Source of the DNA: Chloroflexota bacterium
Lineage (GTDB): Bacteria > Chloroflexota > Anaerolineae > UBA4142
DNA length: 41,352 bases
Assembly: GCA_016223105.1 (NCBI GenBank)
Contig: JACRPR010000053.1
Location: 1-41,352 of the forward strand
Direction of reading: 5' to 3'
Below, in pieces: positions 18,421 through 28,866 of the stretch; positions within the stretch are counted from its first letter, which is position 1; every line of letters starts with the position of its first letter. The translations under genes were made by a program, and so were the position numbers. The notes under the pieces are model-generated. The model saw nothing but the letters and a program-made list of their open reading frames with translations. It did no database searches and was not told the origin of the DNA.

Positions 18421-18425
18421 GGTAC

Positions 18426-18494
18426 GTAAATCGTAATTCGTAATTCAAAATTCATTCGGCGCAGAATTACGAATTGCGATTTACGAATTATTGG
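18426..18494. repeat. Heptad tandem-repeat island D
   Basis: AAATCGT AATTCGT AATTCAA AATTCAT tcggcgcag AATTACG AATTGCG ATTTACG AATTATT. Confidence 0.75.
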
Positions 18495-19291
18495 AATTGC
18501 TTATGCTGATCAAATACGCCGTGCTCCTCCGCCGCTCCTTTTCCGCGATGCTCGAATATCGCGCGATGATTTTTATCTGGATGCTCACGAACGTGATGCC
18601 GCTCGTGATGCTTGCGGTGTGGTTCTCGCTGTCCGAGGGTGGACCGATCGCGGGGTATTCACAAAACGATTTCGTCGCGTACTATTTGCTCATCACGTTC
18701 GTCCGCCAAATGACGAACGTGTGGGTGATTTGGGAAATTGATTACGAAATTCGCCACGGCGATTTTTCGATCAAGTTACTGCATCCGCTCAATCCGATTC
18801 ACGAGTACATCGCCAGCCACATCACCGACAAATTTTTACGGCTTGCGGTGATGATCCCGCTCGGAATTTTCGCGTGGATTATTTTTCCAACAATTCATTA
18901 CGATCTCACATTCACAACCGTTACACTTTTTCTGATCGCGCTCGTCGCGTCCTGGCTCATTCGATTTCTGTCCCAGTATTGTTTCGGCTTGCTCGCGTTT
19001 TGGATTTCCGCATCCACCACGCTGAACGAGATTTGGTTCGCGACCTCGTTGATGCTCGGCGGCATCGTCGCGCCGCTCGATCTTTTTCCGGCAAACATTC
19101 AACTCATCGCGAAATACTTGCCGTTTCGATATATGTTCGCATTCCCGGTCGAAATCGTGTCGGGGCGATTAGCGCAAACCGAACTCATCAACGGTCTCGC
19201 CGCGATGCTGGGTTGGTTGATCGTTTCCGTCGTCGTCTATCGTTGGTTGTGGCGACGCGGCTTGAAACACTTTAGCGCGTTTGGTGCGTAA
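18491..19291 (+). CDS. ABC-2 family permease (DUF990-like)
   Basis: FRQ/DY-type motif VRQMTNVWVIWEIDYEIRHGDFSIKLLHPLNPIHEYIASH; APLDLFPANIQ; multi-TM. Start possibly 18503. Confidence 0.85.
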   Translation: MELLMLIKYAVLLRRSFSAMLEYRAMIFIWMLTNVMPLVMLAVWFSLSEGGPIAGYSQNDFVAYYLLITFVRQMTNVWVIWEIDYEIRHGDFSIKLLHPLNPIHEYIASHITDKFLRLAVMIPLGIFAWIIFPTIHYDLTFTTVTLFLIALVASWLIRFLSQYCFGLLAFWISASTTLNEIWFATSLMLGGIVAPLDLFPANIQLIAKYLPFRYMFAFPVEIVSGRLAQTELINGLAAMLGWLIVSVVVYRWLWRRGLKHFSAFGA

Positions 19292-19298
19292 GGCAAAT

Positions 19299-19372
19299 GT
19301 CATTGCGAGCGCACTTTGCGAAGCAATCCCCACCGCGCTGATCGGGGATTGCTTCGCTCCGCTCGCAATGAC
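19299..19372. repeat. GTCATTGCGAG-family palindromic repeat
   Basis: gtcattgcgagcgcactttgcgaagcaatcccc ... ggggattgcttcgctccgctcgcaatgac. Confidence 0.9.
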
Positions 19373-19385
19373 AGAATGAAAAAAT

Positions 19386-20171
19386 ATGCGTTACCTAAGA
19401 CTCCTTTCCGTCTTTTACAAATACTCGCTCCTCAAAGAACTCGAATACCGCGTGAATTTCATCTCCAACATTTTCATGAGCGTGTTCTGGGTCGGGTGGG
19501 GCATCCTCGGCGTTTCGATTTTCTTTTTGCATCGCGACTCGATGGGCGATTGGTCGTTCCCGGAAGTGCTGATGGTCGTCGGCTTGTTCACATTGTTTAC
19601 GGGCGTGATGGAAGCGTTCTTGCGCCCAAACGTCGGCGCGGTGATCGAGCAGATTCGCGACGGCACATTCGATTTCGTGTTGACGAAACCGATCAACGCG
19701 CAATTCATTGCGAGTTTGCGGACGATTGTTTTCTGGCGATTGGCGGATGTGCTCATCGGCTTGAGCATCATCGTGTACGCGCTGGGACAATTGCACGCCG
19801 CGCCAAGCATCGGACAAATCGCGTTCTTTGTTGTGATGCTGGCATCGGGCGCGGTGATCGTCTATTCGATTTGGTTGATGATGGTATCGCTGGCATTCTG
19901 GTTCGTAAAAATTGATAACATCGCCGAATTGTTTTACGCGTTCTACGAAGCGGGACGATACCCGGTAACAATTTATCGCGGCGCGGTGCGCGCGTTACTC
20001 ACGTTCGTCGTGCCGGTCGCGTTCGTTACAACATTTCCCGCGAGCGCACTGCTCGGCAAAATTGACGTCACGACCACGCTCACCGGTTTCGCGTTCGCGA
20101 TTGGATTATTCATCGCGTCGAATCGCTTTTGGAATTTCGCGCTCACGCATTATGCGAGCGCGTCAAGCTAA
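19386..20171 (+). CDS. ABC-2 family permease (DUF990-like)
   Basis: LKELEYRVNFISNIFMSVFWVGWG..., IRDGTFDFVLTKPINAQFIASLR; paralogous layout to preceding gene. Confidence 0.85.
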   Translation: MRYLRLLSVFYKYSLLKELEYRVNFISNIFMSVFWVGWGILGVSIFFLHRDSMGDWSFPEVLMVVGLFTLFTGVMEAFLRPNVGAVIEQIRDGTFDFVLTKPINAQFIASLRTIVFWRLADVLIGLSIIVYALGQLHAAPSIGQIAFFVVMLASGAVIVYSIWLMMVSLAFWFVKIDNIAELFYAFYEAGRYPVTIYRGAVRALLTFVVPVAFVTTFPASALLGKIDVTTTLTGFAFAIGLFIASNRFWNFALTHYASASS

Positions 20172-20206
20172 AAAGACCCGAAGGGTTTTGGAATCCCTTC
20201 GGGTCT
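20172..20206. terminator. Hairpin terminator, ACCCGAAGGGTCT family
   Basis: AGACCCGAAGGGttttggaatCCCTTCGGGTCT. Confidence 0.55.
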
Positions 20207-20254
20207 ATGTTGTAAGATTTTCCCAACCCCAACGATATACCAGGTGCAAACACA

Positions 20255-20713
20255 ATGAAACGCGACATTGCCTTCTTGATGAAATGGATCAATTTTTATC
20301 CGCCGTTTCTCGGCGCGGGGATTCGCGTGAAACACGTCGCGCCGGATTTTCGCACGATCCGCGTCGAGATGAAACTGACGCGCTTGAATTTGAACGCGGT
20401 CGGCACGCATTTCGGCGGATCGTTGTACGCGATGTGCGATCCCTGGTTTATGCTAATCCTGATGCGCGCGCTCGGCGACGGTTACATTGTGTGGGACAAA
20501 GCCGCGCACATTCAATTTCTGCGACCTGGTCGCGGCACCGTTGCCGCAGAGTTTCACATCGCGCAAGCGACGGTTGACGATTTACGCGCGCGCGCGGACG
20601 CGGGCGAAAAAATCGAGCCGACATTCACGGCGGATGTGATCGGCGAAGCTGGTGAGGTAGTCGCGCGCGTCGAAAAATTATTGTACGTTCGCAAGAAAAA
20701 CGCGCGCGCATAA
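20255..20713 (+). CDS. DUF4442 domain protein (hotdog thioesterase-like)
   Basis: LNLNAVGTHFGGSLYAMCDPWFMLILMRALGDGYIVWDKAAHIQFLRPGRG. Confidence 0.8.
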   Translation: MKRDIAFLMKWINFYPPFLGAGIRVKHVAPDFRTIRVEMKLTRLNLNAVGTHFGGSLYAMCDPWFMLILMRALGDGYIVWDKAAHIQFLRPGRGTVAAEFHIAQATVDDLRARADAGEKIEPTFTADVIGEAGEVVARVEKLLYVRKKNARA

Positions 20714-20714
20714 T

Positions 20715-20761
20715 GTCATTGCGAGCATCCTGAGCGGAGTCGAAGGAAGCGAAGCAATCCC
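20715..20761. repeat. GTCATTGCGAG-family partial repeat
   Basis: gtcattgcgagcatcctgagcggagtcgaaggaagcgaagcaatccc. Confidence 0.75.
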
Positions 20762-20801
20762 TGTTTTGCAATGCCGGGTTCGCAACAAGTGTGAGGTTGT
20801 G

Positions 20802-21290
20802 ATGAACGAAAAATCAGTAGCATACTATCGTTCGCCGATTGGCACGCTCGAAATCGTCGGCGACGCGAATGGCATAACGTCCGTTGAATTTGTCGCAGAC
20901 GCGACGCCGAGCGCGGAAACGCCGCGCGATCTAGCCGATTGCGTTTCGCAACTCGACGAGTATTTCAACGGCGCGCGCAAAACATTTTCGCTCGACCTGG
21001 ATTTACGCGGGACCGAATTTCAAAAACGCGTGTGGCGCGAATTGTTGAACATTCCATTCGGGCGCACCGTTGCGTACCTCGACATCGCGCGCGCAATTGG
21101 AAATCGCAACGCGATTCGCGCGGTCGGCGCGGCGAACGGGCAAAATCCAATCGTGATTATCGTGCCGTGCCATCGCGTCATCGGCTCGAACGGATCGCTC
21201 ACCGGGTACGGCGGCGGCTTGTGGCGCAAAGAGTGGCTGTTAAATTTCGAGGGCAATTTGCAACCGACAGGTTTGTTCGATGCGCGATGA
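20802..21290 (+). CDS. ogt: Methylated-DNA--protein-cysteine S-methyltransferase
   Basis: YYRSPIGTLEIVGD..., IIVPCHRVIGSNGSLTGYGGGLWRKEWLL. Confidence 0.93.
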   Translation: MNEKSVAYYRSPIGTLEIVGDANGITSVEFVADATPSAETPRDLADCVSQLDEYFNGARKTFSLDLDLRGTEFQKRVWRELLNIPFGRTVAYLDIARAIGNRNAIRAVGAANGQNPIVIIVPCHRVIGSNGSLTGYGGGLWRKEWLLNFEGNLQPTGLFDAR

Positions 21291-21810
21291 TCGCGACCTG
21301 CTGAAACGCGCGCAAGCGAACGCGGCGGGCTTTGGCGCATTGTTCGATGCGTACTATGATCGGATTTACAAATACGCGTACCGTCGTGTCGGATCGCGCG
21401 AAACGGCGGAGGACATTGCCGCGAGTGTGTTCGAGGACGCGTTGCGCGGCATCAAACGATTGCGCTGGCAGGACAAGCCGCTCGTCGCGTGGTTGTATCG
21501 CATCGCCGCTCGTCGCGTCGCGGATCATTATCGCGCCGCGCGCGATCACGCGCCGCTCGACGATGCGTTGATCGCGCGCGCTGACGATCCGCACGATCGC
21601 GCCACGCGCGCGGAAGAATCGCGCATTGTGCAACGCGGCTTGGCAAAACTCGCCGCGCCCGATCGCGAAATAATCCGGCTTGCCTATTTCGATGAATTGC
21701 GCGGCGAAGCGATCGCGGCGATCTTGAATTGTTCCGCGAGCAACGTGTACGTGCGCTTGCATCGCGCGCTCAAAAAATTGGAAAGGATCGTGAGCGATGA
21801 AATCCATTGA
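21280..21810 (+). CDS. ECF-type RNA polymerase sigma factor
   Basis: FDAYYDRIYKYAYRRVGSRETAEDIAASVFEDAL; region 4 LAAPDREIIRLAYFDELRGEAIAAILNCSASNVYVRLHRALKKL. Confidence 0.9.
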   Translation: MRDDRDLLKRAQANAAGFGALFDAYYDRIYKYAYRRVGSRETAEDIAASVFEDALRGIKRLRWQDKPLVAWLYRIAARRVADHYRAARDHAPLDDALIARADDPHDRATRAEESRIVQRGLAKLAAPDREIIRLAYFDELRGEAIAAILNCSASNVYVRLHRALKKLERIVSDEIH

Positions 21811-22405
21811 CGCGACGTTGATCGCACTGCGCCAGCGCGAAAAAATTCCGGCATCCACGCGGCGCGCCGAAATTCGCGCGCGCGTGCTCGACGCGTTTCC
21901 CGAAATCGGCATCGCGATTTTCAACACGCGCCTGGGTTGGATCGGCATCGCGTGGAACGCGCGCGGGATCGTCGCACTCAATTTGCCGCGCGCGACGCGC
22001 GCTAATGCGTTGCGCGATTTACAACGCGAATTTTCCGATGCCATCGTTCACACGCGCGCGCCGGACGAAATCGAACGCGAACTGCGCGAGTATGTCGCGG
22101 GCACGCGCCGTGAATTTCGATTGGCGCTCGATTGGTCGGCGATTGGCGCGTTTCAACGCGCGGTCTTGCAAGCCGCGCGCAAAATTCCGTTCGGCGAGAC
22201 GCGCAGTTACGGTTGGATCGCGCAACAGATCGGCAACCCGCGCGCATCGCGCGCGGTTGGGCGCGCGCTCGGCGCAAACCCGATTCCGATTATTCTGCCG
22301 TGCCATCGCGTCATTGCCAGCGATGGCGGACTCGGCGGTTATGGCGGTGGCTTGCCGCTCAAACGAAAATTGTTGCAGTTGGAAGGCGCAGTTTTGGATT
22401 TATGA
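21797..22405 (+). CDS. Second methylated-DNA--protein-cysteine S-methyltransferase, with N-terminal extension
   Basis: IPFGETRSYGWIAQQIGNPRASRAVGRALGANPIPIILPCHRVIASDGGLGGYGGGLPLKRKLLQLE. Confidence 0.92.
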   Translation: MKSIDATLIALRQREKIPASTRRAEIRARVLDAFPEIGIAIFNTRLGWIGIAWNARGIVALNLPRATRANALRDLQREFSDAIVHTRAPDEIERELREYVAGTRREFRLALDWSAIGAFQRAVLQAARKIPFGETRSYGWIAQQIGNPRASRAVGRALGANPIPIILPCHRVIASDGGLGGYGGGLPLKRKLLQLEGAVLDL

Positions 22406-22487
22406 TTTCAGATTTATGATTTAGGATTTTCGTTGCGCGAAAAATCAAATCATAAATCATAAATCGAAAATCATAAATTGGAGAAAA
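22401..22487. repeat. Heptad tandem-repeat island E
   Basis: ATTTATG ATTTCAG ATTTATG ATTTAGG ATTTTCG ttgcgcga AAAATCA AATCATA AATCATA AATCGAA AATCATA AATTGGA. Confidence 0.8.
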
Positions 22488-23401
22488 AAATGTTCGCGTG
22501 GTTTATGCTGATCGCGCTCGGTTCGATCTGGGGCGCGAGTTATTTGTTCATCAAAATCGGCGGCGCGGAAATTCCGCCGTTCACGTTTGTTACTGGTCGC
22601 GCATTGATCGCGGCGCTGGCATTGCTCGTGCTCTTGCGCGCGCGCGGCGAGTCGTTGCCGCTCAATCGGCGCGCGCTAAAATTGTTCGCGGTGATGGGCA
22701 TTTTGAATGGCGCGATTCCGTACACCGCGATCACCTGGGGCGAGCTGTCCATCTCCAGCGGCTTGACCGCGATCCTGGTCGCGACCGTGCCACTGTTCAC
22801 CGTAATTTTCGCGCACTGGTTCACGCACGATGAGCGCATGACGCCGGGCAAACTGATCGGCATCGCGATTGGATTTGTCGGCGTCGTGATTTTGTTCGCG
22901 CCGGCTTTGCAACAACACGCGCAAAAAGAATTTTTCGGAATGTTCGCGATCATTATCGCGTCCGCGAGTTATGGCGGCGCATTTATTGTTGTGCGAAAAT
23001 TTATGCTCGGCTTTTCACCCGCGGCGGCGTCCGCCGGACAATTGCTCGCGGGGGCGATCTATATGTTGCCGCTCAGTTTGTTGTTCGACAATCCGCTTGC
23101 GTTGCGTCCATCGTTCGGCGCGCTCGCGTCGCTCATCACGCTGGCTTTGTTCGGCACATCGGTCGCGTACATCATTTATTATTGGCTCGTCGAACACACC
23201 GGCGCGACGCGCGCGTCGCTCGTTACGTACATCAGTCCATTCACCGGCGTAATTTGGGGCGCGCTCATTTTGAGCGAGCCAATCGAGTGGCAAGCGCTCG
23301 TTGGTCTCGCGCTGATTATCGCGGGCATCGGATTGGTCAATCGCAAACCCGCGCCTAGCCACGCCCTCAAGGGTGTGACCAAGTTCGTGGAACCGGAATG
23401 A
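22478..23401 (+). CDS. EamA/DMT-family transporter
   Basis: FMLIALGSIWGASYLFIKIGGAEIPPFTFVTGRALIAALALL; ten-TM pattern. Confidence 0.9.
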   Translation: MEKKMFAWFMLIALGSIWGASYLFIKIGGAEIPPFTFVTGRALIAALALLVLLRARGESLPLNRRALKLFAVMGILNGAIPYTAITWGELSISSGLTAILVATVPLFTVIFAHWFTHDERMTPGKLIGIAIGFVGVVILFAPALQQHAQKEFFGMFAIIIASASYGGAFIVVRKFMLGFSPAAASAGQLLAGAIYMLPLSLLFDNPLALRPSFGALASLITLALFGTSVAYIIYYWLVEHTGATRASLVTYISPFTGVIWGALILSEPIEWQALVGLALIIAGIGLVNRKPAPSHALKGVTKFVEPE

Positions 23402-24498
23402 ACGCGCGCGATATTCTGATCGTCGGCGCGGGTCCCGCCGGTTCTGCCGCCGCGATTCAAATTGCCAATCGCGATCCCGACTTGGCGCGGCGCACCCTGG
23501 TCATTGAGAAAGCGATGTTTCCGCGCGCGAAATTGTGCGGCGGCGGCGTTACGAATCACGCAGACGATTTGCTCCGCCGATTGCGCGCGCAATTCGATGT
23601 GCCGTCCTTTCCGATTCACGCAATCAAATTTGTGTACGCCGATTTGCAATTCACGTTTCACCAGCGCGATATTTTTCGCGTCGTGCGCCGCGAAGAATTC
23701 GATGCCGCGCTCGCGCGCTGTGCGCGTGAACGCGGCATCGAAATTCGTGAAGGCGAAGCGTTGATTGATTTGCGGCGCGATGATCGCGGCGTCGAGATCG
23801 AAACCACGCGCGAAACCTATCGCGCGCAAATTGTGATCGGCGCGGACGGCGCGAACAGTGTCGTGCGCCAAAAACTGGGCTTGGTGAGTTGGCATCGCAT
23901 CGCGCGCCTGATCGAAATTCTCACGCCCGCCGACGCGACGCGCGCGCCGGAGTTTATCGCCCACACCGCCGTTTTCGATTTCACGCCAATCACGCGCGGC
24001 GCGCAGGGATACTATTGGGATTTTCCATCGCTCAAGCAAGGCGTGCCGCTGATGAATCGCGGCATTTTCGATTCGCGCGTGCATCCCGATTTTCCGCGCG
24101 CCGATCTGAAATCAATTTTTGGCGAATCACTCGCGCGGCGTCAACTCGCGCTCGACGACGCGCGTTTGCACGGACATCCCGAACGTTGGTATGATGCATC
24201 GGTGAAACATTCCGCGCCGCGCGTGTTGCTCGCGGGCGATGCGGCTGGCGCGGAGCCGCTGTTCGGTGAAGGCATTTCGCACGCGCTCGATTTCGGAAGA
24301 TTCGCGGCGAACTCTGCGATGCGCGCGCTCGCGCGCCAAGATTTTTCGTTCGCGGATTACGAACGCCGCGTCGCATGGAGCGCGCTCGGCAGACGTTTGC
24401 AATTCAAACGCGCCATCGCGCATCTCATCTATAGCAAACGCGGACAGTGGTTTTATCGGTTGGGATTTAATGTGATGCGCGCGGTGTTTGGAAAGTGA
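23398..24498 (+). CDS. FAD-dependent oxidoreductase (geranylgeranyl reductase family)
   Basis: DILIVGAGPAGSAAAIQIA, GADGANSVVRQKLG, LLAGDAAGAEPLFGEGISHALDFG. Confidence 0.92.
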   Translation: MNARDILIVGAGPAGSAAAIQIANRDPDLARRTLVIEKAMFPRAKLCGGGVTNHADDLLRRLRAQFDVPSFPIHAIKFVYADLQFTFHQRDIFRVVRREEFDAALARCARERGIEIREGEALIDLRRDDRGVEIETTRETYRAQIVIGADGANSVVRQKLGLVSWHRIARLIEILTPADATRAPEFIAHTAVFDFTPITRGAQGYYWDFPSLKQGVPLMNRGIFDSRVHPDFPRADLKSIFGESLARRQLALDDARLHGHPERWYDASVKHSAPRVLLAGDAAGAEPLFGEGISHALDFGRFAANSAMRALARQDFSFADYERRVAWSALGRRLQFKRAIAHLIYSKRGQWFYRLGFNVMRAVFGK

Positions 24499-24539
24499 GA
24501 CCCGTCCGATTTTGAAAATCGGACGGGTCTCGGTTTTTA
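24497..24539 (+). terminator. Rho-independent terminator
   Basis: GAGACCCGTCCGATTTTgAAAATCGGACGGGTCTCGGTTTTT. Confidence 0.85.
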
Positions 24540-24704
24540 TTTCTTTGTTCTTGATTCAACCGCGCGCCAAAATTCGTCGTGTGGAATTCCTTCGCCTTTG
24601 CGAATTTGTTCTTTGGCGGTTCGAATGATTTTGTGAAACTTGGGCGAGTCCGCCAATGCCAATCGTTCGAGTGCTGACCGAGTTTTGCTGATAGATAATT
24701 TCAT
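24537..24704 (-). CDS. Small uncharacterised protein (55 aa), antitoxin-like tail
   Basis: MKLSISKTRSALERLALADSPKFHKIIRTAKEQIRKGEGIPHDEFWRAVESRTKK. Confidence 0.5.
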   Translation of the reverse strand: MKLSISKTRSALERLALADSPKFHKIIRTAKEQIRKGEGIPHDEFWRAVESRTKK

Positions 24705-25543
24705 CTTGTTTTTATTTTCTCCTTGAACAACCCAACGGAAATTGCATGAGCGATACGGGTGAATAGTCGCGACAAATTCACCATCGCGACACACGCAAGT
24801 CCCCACAAGGGAATGATCCACAGCGGCGGAATCTCGCGTGTGATGTATGTCCACTCACCGATGTATGTGCCCAGCCATTCATACGTTCCGCCTAAAATCA
24901 TTCCGCACACGAACAACGCGAACGCGTCATCGAGATCGAACCGGTACGCGATCAACGCGATGCCGACGATGATGCCCGCGATAAAATGCGCGTCGAGTCG
25001 TCCCGACCAATCTACCGCCGCGAGTTGTGGCGCGCTGATCGCGAACGCGAGCGCGGGGATCGCGATCAACAATGCAATTTTAATTGGACGCGGATTAACG
25101 CGGAGGAACGCGGATAAAAATTTCTTGTCCGCGTTCCTCCGCGTCAATCCGCGTCCAATGATCAACGCGCGCAAATGCGTAACCGTGAGCAAACCAATCG
25201 CCCACAACGGCGGCAAATAATCCGGCGGTGTTTGCCCGTTCGAGTACGTCCACACGCCGCGCGTCGTGCCCCACCATTCGCCCCAATAACCGAGCGCGTA
25301 CGCCGCGATGAACAACGGCACATCGGCGCGAGCATCGCTCCGATACAGCACGAGCGCGACAACGATCGCGAGCGCGATCCACGCGGGCGCGCCAACCTGG
25401 GTTAGAATGATCCAGCCGGTTTCGATTCCGCCGAGCGCGGACTGCAAAATGATCCAGAGAAAGAAAACGCGCGCGAGGAAATTGAAAACGGAACCCGCAC
25501 GTATTCTACTCGCGCGTTTCTTCAGGTGTTGGATAAAAGACAT
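24701..25543 (-). CDS. Multi-spanning membrane protein with internal palindromic repeat
   Basis: ALGYWGEWWGTTRGVWTYSNGQTPPDYLPPLW ... GGTYEWLGTYIGEWTYITREIPPLWIIPLWG (internal duplication); TM-rich. Confidence 0.75.
   Translation of the reverse strand: MSFIQHLKKRASRIRAGSVFNFLARVFFLWIILQSALGGIETGWIILTQVGAPAWIALAIVVALVLYRSDARADVPLFIAAYALGYWGEWWGTTRGVWTYSNGQTPPDYLPPLWAIGLLTVTHLRALIIGRGLTRRNADKKFLSAFLRVNPRPIKIALLIAIPALAFAISAPQLAAVDWSGRLDAHFIAGIIVGIALIAYRFDLDDAFALFVCGMILGGTYEWLGTYIGEWTYITREIPPLWIIPLWGLACVAMVNLSRLFTRIAHAISVGLFKEKIKTR
25083..25159. repeat. 77-bp palindromic repeat inside an ORF
   Basis: ATTGGACGCGGATTAACGCGGAGGAACGCGGA ... TCCGCGTTCCTCCGCGTCAATCCGCGTCCAAT, one mismatch across the arms. 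Confidence 0.92.
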
Positions 25544-25639
25544 TCGTAATGCGGCAATTGGTCAGTGCAATTTGACAGCAGACATAGGTTGCTCCTTTAC
25601 GATTTCGGTGCATCTTGCTCGGCGGTGTGATGCATCTGT

Positions 25640-26970
<1,331 letters not shown>

Positions 26971-26976
<6 letters not shown>

Positions 26977-28335
26977 TATAACCCGTTCGACAATCTGCTC
27001 CGCCAACCCGGTGTAGGTGAGTGGCGATAATTCGCGCAATTTTGTTTTCACCGATTCATCTACCGCGAGCGCTTCGATCCACGCGTGATAATTTTCGCGC
27101 GTGAGTGATTTGCCGCGTGTCAATTCTTTCACCGCTTCGTACGCGTCCGCGAAATTTCCGGCGCGCAAAATTGTTTGCGCGCCTTCGGCGATGACTTGCC
27201 ATTGCGCGTCGAGATCGGTGCGCGATTTTCCCGCGTGCGCGGTGATGCGTTCGAGCCCGCGCGCGATATTCGCGTAGGCAATTATGCTATGCCCCAGCGC
27301 AACACCAAATGTCCGCCGAACAGTCGAGTCAGACAGATCACGTTGCAATCGTGATCGCGGCAATTTTTCAGAATAGTGCGCGAACAGCGCATCCGCAATT
27401 CCCAGGTTGCCTTCCGCGTTTTCAAAATCAATCGGGTTGACTTTTTGTGGCATCGTGGACGAGCCAACTTCACCGACAACGACACGCAATTTGAAAATAT
27501 CATCGCTGATATATCGCCACACATCTTGCGCGAGATCAATCAAGATCGAATTCGTCAACCGCATCGCATCGAAAAAATAAATCCAATTATCGTAGGGCGC
27601 GAGTTGGGTCGTAACTAGATTCGGTTCGAGATCGAACGCGCGAATAAATTTTTCACTGAACGCGAGCCAATCCACATTCGGCGCGGCGGCAACAAGCGCG
27701 TTGAAATTTCCAACCGCGCCGGTAAGTTTCGCTTCAAAGCAATGCGCCCCCAGGCTCGCGCGTTGCTTTTTCAAACGCGCGAGAAACACGGCAAACTCTT
27801 TGCCGAGCGTCGTCGGCACAGCGGGCTGACCGTGTGTGCGCGCGAGCATCGGCGTCGCTTTGTGTTCGCGTGCGAGCATCGCGATTTGCGCGATCACGCG
27901 ATCCAGCGCGAGCAGAATCACCGCGTCGCGCGCATCGCGGAGCGCGAGCGCATACGCGGTTTGATTCACATCTTCCGAAGTCAAACCGAAATGCAACCAT
28001 TCGATCACATCGGCGAGCGGCGTCCCAACAAGTTGATCGCGCAGAAAATATTCGATGGCTTTAACATCGTGCCGCGTGCGCGCTTCGTGATCCTTGACGC
28101 GCGCGGCATCATCGAGATCAAAATCAGAGATTAGCGATTGGAGCTTGGAGATTTCCGCGTCAGTTAAATCGCGGACAAGATGCACGTCGCGCGATAACGC
28201 GAGGAGGTATTCGATCTCGATGCGAACGCGCGTGCGGATGAACGCAAATTCGGAAAAGTACGCGCGGAGCGATTCGGTTTCGCGCGCGTAGCGTCCATCG
28301 AGCGGGGAGAGCGCGATCAGAGTTGGATCGATCAT
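26971..28335 (-). CDS. purB: Adenylosuccinate lyase
   Basis: LSPLDGRYARETESLRAYFSE, signature GSSTMPQKVNPIDFEN. Confidence 0.97.
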
Positions 28336-28790
28336 CGTTGCTCTTTGACCGCGCGTCGAATCTCGCGCTCGCTTTCGCGTTTCGCAATCGTTTCGCGCTT
28401 GTCGTACAATTTTTTCCCGCGCGCCAACGCCACCTCGATCTTGGCGCGATTTTTTTTGAGATACATTTGCGTCGGCACGAGGGTAAGACCTTTTTCTTGC
28501 GCGCGTCCCGCCAACCGCATAATTTCTTTGCGGTGCATCAACAATTTGCGATCGCGATACGGATCAGCATTTTGCCGACTCGCCGGTTCGTACGGCGCGA
28601 TGTGCACGTTCATCAACCATAATTCGCCCTGCTTGAATTGCGCGTAACTATCGCGCAGATTCACACTGCCGGCGCGCGCGGATTTGATCTCCGTGCCGGT
28701 GAGCGCGATGCCGGCTTCGTACGTTTCTTCGATGTGATAATCGTGGTACGCTTTGCGATTCGTTGCGAGAATTTTAATTGGATCAGTCAT
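28332..28790 (-). CDS. smpB: SsrA-binding protein SmpB
   Basis: ILATNRKAYHDYHIEETYEAGIALTGTEIKSARAGSVNLRDSYAQ...KKLYDKRETIAKRE. Confidence 0.97.
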   Translation of the reverse strand: MTDPIKILATNRKAYHDYHIEETYEAGIALTGTEIKSARAGSVNLRDSYAQFKQGELWLMNVHIAPYEPASRQNADPYRDRKLLMHRKEIMRLAGRAQEKGLTLVPTQMYLKKNRAKIEVALARGKKLYDKRETIAKRESEREIRRAVKEQR

Positions 28791-28803
28791 AATGACATCA
28801 CAA

Positions 28804-28859
28804 GTAGGGGCGAAGCATTTTTCGTCCTGTGCACAGGACGAAAAATGCTTCGCCCCTAC
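28804..28859. repeat. 56-bp perfect palindrome
   Basis: GTAGGGGCGAAGCATTTTTCGTCCTGTG / CACAGGACGAAAAATGCTTCGCCCCTAC. Confidence 0.95.
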
Positions 28860-28866
28860 CGCGCCA

